The notes under the pieces are model-generated. The model did no database searches, was not told the DNA's origin, and worked only from the letters and a program-made list of their open reading frames with translations. This document shows positions 1 to 10,400 of a stretch of DNA of 64,000 nt, one piece after another. Position numbers and translations under genes: made by a program. How positions within the stretch are numbered: the stretch's first letter is position 1; the number at the start of each line of letters is the position of its first letter. Source of the DNA: Aricia agestis (Eukaryota; Arthropoda; Insecta; Lepidoptera; Lycaenidae); contig NC_056418.1 in NCBI RefSeq assembly GCF_905147365.1, forward strand, positions 836,001 to 900,000, in the 5' to 3' direction.

Positions 1-710
1 CTGGCCCCGTGGACTTACCACCTGAAGGACTTGTGTTACGGGTACCAGACAACGGAAATATATTTAATACTTTCATACTATACATAATAATAATAAATAA
101 TAGCAAATAACACCTCCGTGGTCTAGTGGTACAGAGCGCGGCTCTTCACTCGAAGGTCGTGGGTTCGATTCCCGCGTTGGAAACATGTCATTTCCAAGTT
201 TGGTTAGGACAATGCAGGCTGATCACCTGATTGTCTGACAAGTAAGATGATCCATGCGTTAGATGGGCATGTAAAAAGTCGGTCCTGCGCCTGATCTCTC
301 GCCGGTCGTGTCGGTCTGCCGTCCCATTGGGTTATATTTGGGAATAGAGAGTGCTCTTGTGTACTGAGCACACACTTCGGCACTATAAAGGAATAGAGAG
401 TGCTCTTGTGTACTGAGCACACACTTCGGCACTATAAAATTACTCCTGCGTAGCTGGCCTGGTTTCAATGAAACCGGCCACCGTCACCGAAACCGGTGTG
501 GGAGCTATTATTATATTATTATTATTACTATACATAATACATATATTTAAGATTTTTATTATATGATGCACATATTTAATACACATCCATGACCCAGGAA
601 CTTTTGAAAACTTTTTGTTCCGTCGGCGGGATTCAAACCCGCAACCCCCGGCTTGAGCTACCAACACTGAACACGCCCACCAACTGAGCGACAGGGGTCG
701 TCATTGTGCC
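1..710 (-). mobile_element. SINE (tRNA-derived, family B), split by a second SINE
   Basis: The element matches copies at 42468-42700 and 62769-62975. Its tRNA-like head reads on the minus strand (B box complement GGATTCAAACC at 629-639; A box complement at 680-692). The body is interrupted after 88 and resumes at 526-539; TACTATACATAAT is duplicated at 76-88 and 526-538. Confidence 0.7.
89..525 (+). mobile_element. SINE (tRNA-derived, family A) inserted in SINE B
   Basis: Pol III-type A box TGGTCTAGTGG at 119-129 and B box GGTTCGATTCC at 162-172 head the element. It is flanked by the 13-bp duplication TACTATACATAAT. It contains a tandem duplication of 49 bases (341-389 and 390-438). This is not a tRNA gene: the fold is degenerate and the body is several hundred bases. 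Confidence 0.7.
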
Positions 711-1074
711 TAACTATTTTTATCGTGGCAAAAAACATTATACATAATGTTATGTAAATTGCACCGCTATCCTTCATCTTTTCCCGGGATTCAAAGTATT
801 TTCAAACAAAATTCATCCAAATTCGAATTTTAAAACTTTTTCCAAATTCGAATATTGACATGGACTTGTAAAGTCTTTGCTAAAGATGTAAAATTATATG
901 TGTGAGACAATGGATCAATCTACAGAATGCACAATGGAGAAGGGTGTTGTACAGTGACCATGACGAGTGCGATGTCCTTTACTGAAGTCTGTCTAGTACT
1001 GAAGTCTGACAATAATTTACTATTATTGTTTTTACATCTTTAAATCCTACGCAAACTATTATATTATTTTTTTT

Positions 1075-1560
1075 ATTAAATAAGGGGGCAAACGAGCAAA
1101 CGGGTCACCTGATGGTAAGCGACTACCGTTGCCCATGGACACTCGCAACATCAGAAGAGCTGCAGGTGCGTTGCCGGCCTTTTAAGAGGGAATACGCTCT
1201 TTTCTTGAAGGTTTGCAGGTCGTATAGGTCCGGAAATACTGCTGGTGACAGTTCGTTCCAGAGTTTTACAGTGCGCGGCAGAAAGTTACGCGAAAAACGC
1301 ACTGTGGAAGACTGCCACTCATCAAGGTGATGAGGATAGTACGTTTTTCGCGTGGGACGATAGCGAAAAGTTGCAGATGGTATGGTATGAATTCCTCAGA
1401 GCACTCCCCGTGATACAACCGATAGAGGATGCAGAGTGAAGCTACATCTCGGCGTAATTCCAAGGGTTCCAAGGCATTCAACAATTTTAAACTAGATGAT
1501 CCGGTGAACTTTGTATCATTTCTCTCGTAACATATACCTGGCAAGGTTCGTGAAGACAAA
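1075..1560 (-). mobile_element. 5'-truncated LINE 3' end (reverse transcriptase C-terminus)
   Basis: On the minus strand 1559-1266 reads LKLLNALEPLELRRDVASLC and [19 protein letters not shown], the C-terminus typical of Jockey/CR1-type reverse transcriptases. It continues with a frame break into YDLQTFKK..., SLLKGRQ and the shared tail ending GGTGACCCGTTTGCTCG...CCCCCTTATT. Decayed copy. Confidence 0.7.
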
Positions 1561-1680
1561 CAATTCAGGACTAAAATTAGCGAAATCGGTGCAGCTCTCG
1601 ATTTCTAGCTAAACTAACAATTGAAAATTAATTTTGATTTATATCTTAATGATAACTCCTGGTCCGTTAGCAATGACTTA

Positions 1681-1818
1681 GGGCCTGTTTCACCATTTCC
1701 TGATAAGTGACAAATATGTTATCCACCAATTAACTTGACAGATTAAGTATGGAGAATCTGTCAAAAAAGTTGTGAATAGCCTATTCGGGACTTTATCCGA
1801 AAGTGGTGAAACAGGCCC
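1681..1818. mobile_element. MITE, TTA target duplication (GGGCCTGTTTCACCA ends)
   Basis: TTA at 1678-1680 and 1819-1821. Ends GGGCCTGTTTCACCATTT and complement. A second copy is at 13023-13177. Confidence 0.7.
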
Positions 1819-2542
1819 TTAATCTCCATTCTACTGTACAAATGCACATTAATGAAGCTGCGTTCCATGTTCGATCCATTCCGCTTGAAAACAGCATGCA
1901 TCGAACGAGGAACGATTCTCCATTAACGTTGGATTAAAGCATCTGAGCGCTAACGACGAGTTGGGTCACCGCGGAGACAATGCACGGCTTAATTCCCTTC
2001 TTAGCGCTCTGAATATGCGTCGACTCATTACTGCTGTTGCCACAATGGCATCTCGCAACGACAGCTAAATTGAGCTCTTACATCGCAATATATTTTGCAA
2101 GCCCGTCCCATTTTATCAAGGAAAGCCGGTGTCATCGTAGATGTAGAGCTGTAATGATATAGGTGTTAAATGTTAAGTAGTGGTTAATATGATTGTATCG
2201 CCCAATTCTCGTATTCAACTTACTGCCGTACTCAGTGCCATTTAAGTCTTACTCAACTTTAATTTAATGAATATTTTGACATAAGCTCCATACATTTTCT
2301 GACAAACTCTTAATTTAATTTAACTGGTCGTTAAATATCTCTGAGTGCGGCAGAACTTAGACTTTCAAAGTACGATTATTAAATTATGTGTTTTCGTAAA
2401 CAAAGGTCTGCAAATATATTTCTTCCTGGCTAGTCCTATTTTTTTAAATATTTGCACCACATTGACGCTTATTTATGTTAACTACATTTGTCTGATACGT
2501 TGGAAAATCTACTTGACAGATAAAGATATAAATATTTTTAAA

Positions 2543-2956
2543 CTAGATGACGCCCGCAACTCCGTTGTCATGGCCTTTCCCGGGAGTGGGCCGGGACTCA
2601 AAGTATCTCCGTACCTTTCAGCAAAAATCGGTTCAGTGGTTTAAACGTGAAGAGGTAACATTTTAAACTTTCGCGTTGCATTATAATGAAACTTTTTAAT
2701 CGGGACTTAACGCGACTTATTTAAGTAGTAATGCTACTACGAGTACATAGTTTTTCTCGACGTTTCGGCCGTGTTGCAACGGCCGTGGTCACGAGGGGAC
2801 TGACGAATGTCGAGAAAAAGTATGTACTCGTAGTAGCATTACTACTTAAATAAGTCGCGTTAAGTCCCGATTAAAAAGTTTCGCGTGAAGAGGTAGACAG
2901 ACAGACAGACAGACAGACAGATAGACACACTTTTGCATTTATAATATTAGTAAGGA
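2543..2956 (-). mobile_element. Lep1-like non-autonomous Helitron, carrying a foldback insertion
   Basis: Minus-strand ends are TC (2956-2955) and CTAG (2546-2543), between A and T as Helitrons insert. The 5' end holds the GTCT microsatellite (complement 2894-2925). A second element (2658-2883) sits inside it with a 12-bp duplication. Resembles the Lep1 family described in Lepidoptera (from memory). Confidence 0.65.
2658..2883. mobile_element. Foldback (palindromic) element with 12-bp target duplication
   Basis: CGTGAAGAGGTA is repeated at 2646-2657 and 2884-2895. Between them a roughly 30-base unique segment is followed by a near-perfect inverted repeat with about 75-base arms (AACTTTTTAATCGGGACTTA ... 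complement). The loop contains GACGTTTCGGCCG and CGGCCG pairs. Confidence 0.75.
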
Positions 2957-4067
2957 TTGGTAGATTATAGTTTAATTTTGCAATTTAAAATGTATTAACA
3001 GAGAATTCCATATGTCTGACGAGAGCTACTACAAAATGTACATGTTATTAACTCAGGGTCAAGATCAAATCAAATTGCTGCCCATACAGCTATACTATTG
3101 CGTAGTCGTAAACTACAATGTAATATGTGGGTAGTAATGAGTTAATAAAAATGTACTTCTCAAATTATTTTTAAATCGTTTGGAAAATACGCTACATGCC
3201 TACATCCTTCAAAATTATTGCTTACTGATAACTTACAGAATATTTAATCGAAACTTGATATTTTCGTTTTTAATTTTGTTTGTGGTGACATTGTTTTTTT
3301 AGTTCGCTGGCTGGCTTAATACATACTATTGTATCTACTTTGACCTTAAAGTACTAAACCGAATTAGATAAAATTTTGCATGGATACAATTTGATCTCCG
3401 GGAAAGAACTTATAGATAGTATATGTAAAGAAAAAATATATGGCTCTCGCGCGATGAAAGAATTTCTGCGCGAACGAAGCTGCAGACAACTTGTAGTATA
3501 AAAACTTGACTTTTTGGTTAAGCAATAATTTAATTTTGTTAGTGGTGACATTTATGAAATTACTTTTTAGTTTTTAGTTAATCAAAATAGGTATTTGTTT
3601 TTTTATAAATTTTCCTGTTGTGACTTGTGTATAATATGATTGTCTGCGTAGTTATTTATTCTAGGACCGTCTCGGCCTTGGCATTTGGTCGCGACATTTG
3701 AGGTATTTAAATGAGCTGGAACATTTGGCGATGATGTGATAGAAGAATGTGAATTGTTCTACAGCAAAAACACTCTTCTTTTTTTTGGTGACTAACGTGT
3801 TGACATTATGAGTGTTGAGTTCTATATCTATGTATCCCAATTATGATGTTATCGTCACGGTATAGATGTCACGTTATAGAGGTAATAGACAAACACACTT
3901 TCGCATTTTTAATATTAGTACGGATAACATCTTTTATAAGGTGTTTAAAAACTAGGCCAATATCAAGTTACTTTGAAAACATGCTCTTTGCAGCGCGTTG
4001 ATGTCTTTCGCAAGACACACTTTTACCTTAGTAATATTAGTAAAGTAATATGGATTTTAAGACGACG
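2957..4067. other. Non-coding, upstream intron of Cht6
   Basis: AT-rich; weak Lep1-like fragments at about 3352-3500 and 3885-3926 (complement of TACTAATATT ends). No exon with GH18 motif II (DWEYP-type) was found here, so the catalytic exons lie left of the window. Confidence 0.6.
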
Positions 4068-4257
4068 ACTCCCATATTACCTTCCCTACCCTCCCCTATT
4101 CCCTTCCCTACGCTTCCCTATTACCCTATTCCCTCTAAAAGGCCGGCAATGCACCTGCAGCTCTTCTGCTGCTGCGAGTGTCCATGGGCGACGGAAGTTG
4201 CTTTCCATCAGGTGACCCGTTTGCTCGTTTGCCCCCTTTATTTCATTTAAAAAAATA
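4068..4257 (+). mobile_element. SINE/LINE-tail repeat (family C), truncated, just upstream of a Cht6 exon
   Basis: Pyrimidine tract of CCCTTCCCTACC type, then AAAGGCCGGCAATGCACC, ...GTGTCCATGGGCGACGG..., GGTGACCCGTTTGCTCG and an A-rich tail. The tail ends about 30 bases before the acceptor of the exon at 4288. Confidence 0.75.
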
Positions 4258-4287
4258 GATATTCACAACTTTAACCCCTTTTTCCAG

Positions 4288-4417
4288 ATACCTGGACTGG
4301 ATGAATCTGCTGACGTACGACTACCACTCCGCGTTCGAGCCCGCCGTCAACCACCACGCGCCGCTCTATCCGCTCGAGGAACCCAGCGAGTACAGCGTCG
4401 ATAACGAACTTAACATC
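4288..4417 (+). CDS. Cht6: Cht6 exon: GH18 segment with MNLLTYDYH motif
   Basis: Acceptor ttttccag, donor GTAAGT. One base completes a codon from the upstream exon, then 43 codons follow and the exon ends in phase 0. [13 protein letters not shown] corresponds to the conserved GH18 MxxMxYDxxG region, one of the four chitinase motifs, near the substrate cleft. The first base lies about 30 bases after the A-rich tail of a SINE/LINE-type repeat, so the acceptor region abuts mobile DNA. Preceding exons with the catalytic DWEYP-type motif are not in the window. Confidence 0.92.
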
Positions 4418-7400
4418 GTAAGTTTAAATTATACCTGTATCATAATATACCTTTATTACCTATCTCCTACGCTTATATGTCAAATACAATAGGCATGATG
4501 ACTATTTTTTTTTCATATCGGTAATTGAAAGATACTTAAAAAATGACTCTGATAGCTTAAAAATTCACTAAGATATGACAATTCAAATATCTCATAAAAA
4601 AGACCTGCCCGAAACGCTCCATACATAGTGCTACGAAAGTATGACGTCAGTCTTTCGTAGTTTGCACGCATCGGGAGACAACTTTGTTCGACCTGAGGTA
4701 TATTAAATATTGCGTTTATGAAAGTAATTTCATAGCAAAAGTTGCTTTTAATTGCATAAGTTATCAAATTGTATACAAATATTAAGAAATTTAATTGAAA
4801 AAAAATTCAACTTGAATATCCAACTTTACGCATAACAAAAAAAAATACAAATGCTGTCAAGCTGAAATTTTGGGAACACTTATTTTTTACCGTGATTTCT
4901 TTATTTTATTAACAAAATTCGCTAATCTTTGACCTTGTCATCATCCCTATTATTTGAAAGATAAAAGAAGCAGGCAGCAAAAAGTGAGAAAATAAATTGA
5001 CTCTAGCAATACCGGGGTAATTAGAATAAAATACTTTTGATCCATTTTTTCCATAAAGCGGCTGATTCTGTGTGTAGAACATGGAAATATAAAAAATATT
5101 TATCCAATGATCGAGGATATTTTTTGAAAATCTGTAATCCAGCTATCAGATCCTGGTAGACCTATAGGTACGTTAACAATCATCGTAAGTACAATGCCCT
5201 AGTAAAGTTGAAGTCATTTGAAAGATAAGACCGCTGCAGTACGAAAGAATAGAGATATTTGCAGATTTTAAGAGATCTTTGCCAATCGGAAAGGTGTTAA
5301 CATTGTCTCAAGTTAGAGCGTAAAATTCGAAGTACTTAACATTCTATGAAATAGGAAAAGGAAGAATATTTATATTTTCATTCGTCTGAGGAACAGACGG
5401 GCAGCACCTAAACAATTGATCTAATTTTATTGAATGAGTTATAATTCTTACCTAATGTACTATCAGCCCCCGTAGACAAGTGGCAAAACGCTAACGCTAG
5501 CGCTACAAAATGTATGGATTTGACATTAGTATTCGCTAGCGAAGCGATGACTTATGTCAAATCGCATACATTTTGTAGCGTTAGCGCTTTTTCACTTGTC
5601 TACAGGCCCTGAGAAGTTGATTCCTAAGCAGATGGCGAGCCTAAGTAATTTAGTCGCGTTGAGTCAAACCCATCCGACCGATCACAGCTAACATTTAATT
5701 GAAATAAACCGACCACATGACGTAGGTCCGTCAACTGTCTATGAATCAATTTGTCCGATGGTACATAACATGACCTAGATGAAGTATAGCGTAGTCGCGT
5801 ACACTTTTTAACTTCTTGTTATTTCTCAGGACTACACTATCAAGTTCTACCTGGAGAACGGCGCAGACCGCGACAAGCTGGTGGTCGGCATACCGACGTA
5901 CGGCCGCTCGTACACGCTGTTCAACCCCGACGCCGTGGAGATCGGCTCCCCGGCCGACGGGCCCGGCGAGCAGGGGGAGGCGACTAAGGAGAAAGGATAC
6001 CTGGCTTATTACGAGGTAAGTGCTGATAAAGAAGAAATAATTAGACCAAAGAGAAAGGCTAACATAGCGTATTAGAGATCTGAGGCAGAGAGTTGGTGAT
6101 CCCAAAAACAACTTTCTTTACCCGTGGATGTAGACATTAATATAAATTAAAAGGATTTCACAACCAATTAAAAAGCTGCCGCAAAATAATATTTTTTCTA
6201 GTAATTTGTAATTCAAGTCTACTGGAGGCCTAAATAAAGGAAACGTTAAAAACATATACGTGGGATACCCATGCTTTGGCACGAATGGGCCGGCTCGACC
6301 GGAGAAATACCACGTTCTCACTGAAAACCAGCGTGAAACGCTGTGTATCCCCGAGTGAGTGAGTTTACCGGAGGCCCAATCCCCTTCCCTACCCTCCCCT
6401 ATTCCCTTCCCTTCCCTTCTTTACCCTCCTCTATTCCCTTCCCTTCCTTTCCTTACCCTCCCCTATTACCCCGTTCCCTCTTAAAAGGCCGGCAACGCAC
6501 TTGCAGGTCTTCTGATGCTGCGAGTGTCCATGGGCGACGGAAGTTGCCTTCCATCAAGTGACCCGTTTGCTCGTTTGCCCCCTTATTTCATAAAAAAACA
6601 TTGCCTCACAGGTTGTAGTAATCTTTAAATGAGATAAAAATATATCCACTCGATTTCACAATCCATCCCATGAAATGCATTTTGTAAACAAGCCAATTAT
6701 ACAACAATTTCCATATCCTATTACAGATCTGCGAAGCGCTAAAACCGAAAAGCCGAAGGCGTCGCGCCGCAGACTCAGAGGAAGAGGAATCAGAGGAATC
6801 AGAGGAATCTGAGGAAGAGGAGGAGCAGAAGCCGTGGACGGTGATCCACCCGAACCCGGCGGCGATGGGCCCCGTCGCCTACCGCGGCAACCAGTGGGTC
6901 GGCTACGACGACATCGATATCGTACGGAAGAAGGCCGAGTATGTCGCACAGAATGGACTTGGAGGTATGTTTATTCCTACAAAATATGTATTTTTTAATA
7001 ATAATCATTTATTTATCACCTTAATAAAGTAGAAACAGTTTTACAGTAAGCATTTAGGTGGGTTGATGCCTGAACTAGGAGTTCCTGTGTCTCAGACTAT
7101 CAACCCTCCACCCCATACAATGGACACATTTCAAAAGTAATACACTTGACAAAAATTTATTAAATTCCGGTTTCAATATAATCATAATCGGGTGTAGAAT
7201 AGTAGATGTTAATTCCTAACTGCCAGTTAACTTACCAGACGATTTACCGTCAACGTTAACTTTTTCTTTTTAAAAATGGAGTCAATAGTCACGAATATCA
7301 TACGTGGTAACTCAAAACTGCCCGCCTTTAATTTTCAAACTTTCTTTATGTTTTTTAAATTGAAATCCTTTTTTTCAGGTATAATGTTCTGGTCGATCGA

Positions 7401-10400
7401 CAACGACGACTTCCGCGGCGCCTGCCACGACAAGCCCTACCCGCTCATCGAGGCCGCCAAGGAGTCTTACTTGAAGGGGCTAGAGTAAGTCGTGCCTTTA
7501 TTACTAACCAAAGTTCTGGCTACAGTCAAAACCGCGAGACGAAAAACAAAAAATCTATGGTCTATTCCAACTTGATTATAGCTTTTGCCTGCGGTTCCGC
7601 TCTAAACCTGTGTTAGTCCATATCAAGTTGTACATTTAATCAAAATCCACAAAAAAAAAAAAGATAAACATTAATTATTCGCCAATTGCCAAAACAAACT
7701 TTTGCAAAGTTCTGATTCGCAATTTCTGTTTAGAAATCGCAAAAGCATTTCAAAGGAAACTTTTTAAAATACATAAGGGCACACTTTTTGTGTGATCGAG
7801 TCTACGGCGCACATACAGTCGACATGGCGCGGCCATCTCCCTTATCGCGTCTGCGATCTCCGTTATGCGGGCTTCAAAGTACAACATTTCATAGATAAGA
7901 CAATAATAAGATGTCATTACAGGAACACGAAATTCATCGCAACCGACGCGGTGGTGAAGACGGACAGCGACCGCCGCCGCAAGAACCGACCGCGAACCAC
8001 CACCACTACCACCACTACCACCACGCCCAAGTGAGTCGGTGACGAACTTAAAGAAATGCTTATTTTTCCATATTAAGGTGCCTCTTCACAATAGTCTATG
8101 CTGGCCCACTAAAGACACACGATACTGACATGACCATCGTCCGCCATCACTACCCCGTCTACACAATGGCGATCGCTTGTAGTAGGCCAGCATGGATTAC
8201 TGCATCGGGAAAAGGCACCTTTTTATTATTATGTTGTAAAAAAAGGCATTGCCTTACTCCTAGTTCAAAGTGAAAAACAAAGTTTGCTAAAAATATATGT
8301 TTTCTAGGCCTTAAAAACCTACATTAACGGAACTGGGCGATAACGTTGACGTGACGTATAAATTTACGTCAATGTAACGTAAAAATGCATTGTTATGCAA
8401 TTTTTTCTTCTCTTTCTCTGTTTTTAACAATAGCAAAAGCAGAATACGTATTGCGCGGTCCACATATTCTAGTTAAGTGAAGAATGTAGCAGTTTTACAA
8501 GATATAGCGACGTACCCTGTGTTGTTGTATCGTGACGTGCATTTCGCGTCGTGCCACGATACCGCACCGTTCCACGATGACGACGACGTGACGTGGAGAT
8601 GTGGACAGGCCCTTAGACTTTTTAGGCCTAGTAAGATCGTTGTTCGTCTCACAAACTCACGTACAGCCATTTGAAATAAGATTTATTGTAAAATGTACAC
8701 CGCATCATCTTCTTTTAAATTTAAATTGTTGTAAATTTTTAAACAAAGTTTTACGTTTACTTCCTGCATCAAATTACCATTTTACGTTGCCAGAGCAGAA
8801 TCTTCATAATCCATGTTGCCGGTAATGTTTTTTTCAATAGTTTTTCCTATACTTATCAGGAGCAGCAAACGCACCAGTACTCCATCGTGGAACGCGCAGA
8901 CTCCCGAGCCGCCGACCACGCCCGATCCCGGCGCAGGTAACTACATAATAAGTATTATAAATGAAGACGTAAGTGGATAATGTGGATAACCAACAATTTG
9001 AAAATGTCCGTTTTTTAACGTGAATAGTACTTTGGTTATTCCAACGCGAAAAAAAACCCACGACCGAAAGTCGAAAGCCAAGCTCTAAACCACTAAGGTA
9101 TTCATTAAGTTTTTTAAGCTATTCCATAGTTTTTTACGCGCGCTGTGAGCGCGGCGACCGAATCAAGGAATTCCGTAACGAAAATAAACCTGACACCTCC
9201 CACTTCGACCGGTCAGTGCGGCATTGCCGTGCATCGTCTTACGTCGTTTCAGTTTGGCAGACTTCGGCACGGTGTCTGTGTGCGTGCGACTAGATGTATG
9301 CGAATCATAAGTTCCGTTGATGAAAAATGATATGCAATAGCTTTACCGCGGCAGTCCCCGAGTGCCACACGTTTTTTTATCACCATAACATTCTTGTTTG
9401 TTGCAGATTTCAAGTGTAAGGACGAAGGATTCTTCCCCCACCCTCGCGACTGCAAGAAGTACTTCTGGTGTTTGGACTCCGGACCCTCAAACCTGGGCAT
9501 CGTGGCACACCAGTTTACTTGTCCATCTGGTAAGTAGTTTTGCCTTAGTCAGTAAAAGAGAGGTTGGGTTTGATAAAACGAGTGCTTATGTATGTGTATA
9601 GCTTACGTAGTAACAATCTGCAAGACTCTTCAAACATATTTGCTGAAAGAAACTACACTGATCTTTGAAACATGGATAAAATGTGGAAAATCTAGAAAAT
9701 ACAAAGTACGAGTATGTATCAACTTTAAATTTTTGCACACTATTCAATTGTTTTTTTTTTTACCATTTAAAGTTAAAACTAACACTGATGTTAATGTATT
9801 TAAATCGTTAGTTAACTTTACCTCTATTTATGTACATTATTATAAAATTCGATCTGAAATAATAACAACACTCCTTTCACAGGACTCTACTTCAACAAAG
9901 CCGCTGACTCCTGCGACTTCGCCCGCAACGTGCTCTGCAAGGTCCAGACCACCACCACTAAGGCTCACAAGTCCACCACCAAGACCACTCCCACCACCAC
10001 CACTTCGACCACCACCGTCACTACTACCACCAGAGCGCCAGTCCGAGTGTCCACCAGAAACTCCGTACTCTTCAGAACTACTACTACGACGACGCCTGAA
10101 CCAGAGGTAGGAACTGAACAATATCATTTTGGTAGTATAAGGCTTCAGTCTCGAAATCAGCGGGCAGTAGGGCGGGAGCGGCGGCGGCGCGGGATAATGT
10201 ATTATAGATTTATATAGATAAGCCGGCTAGTACGCCGCGCACCGCTCATAGCTAGTCGGCTTATCCATATAATGTATACGTTGGAACGCGCCGCTGCCCG
10301 CTGATTTTGAGACTGAAGCATGGCGCCTAACGCATATATACTGAATGCTCAGTCAAAATACATTCGCTTGTTTCTATAGCGAAGCTAAATATCAAAAATA

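Noticed and set aside
112..185. tRNA gene-like sequence with A and B boxes
   Set aside because: Part of a SINE with a several-hundred-base body and a target duplication; no clean cloverleaf or 3' T-run.
604..709. Minus-strand tRNA-like sequence
   Set aside because: Head of SINE family B; repeated with the same body at 42468 and 62769.
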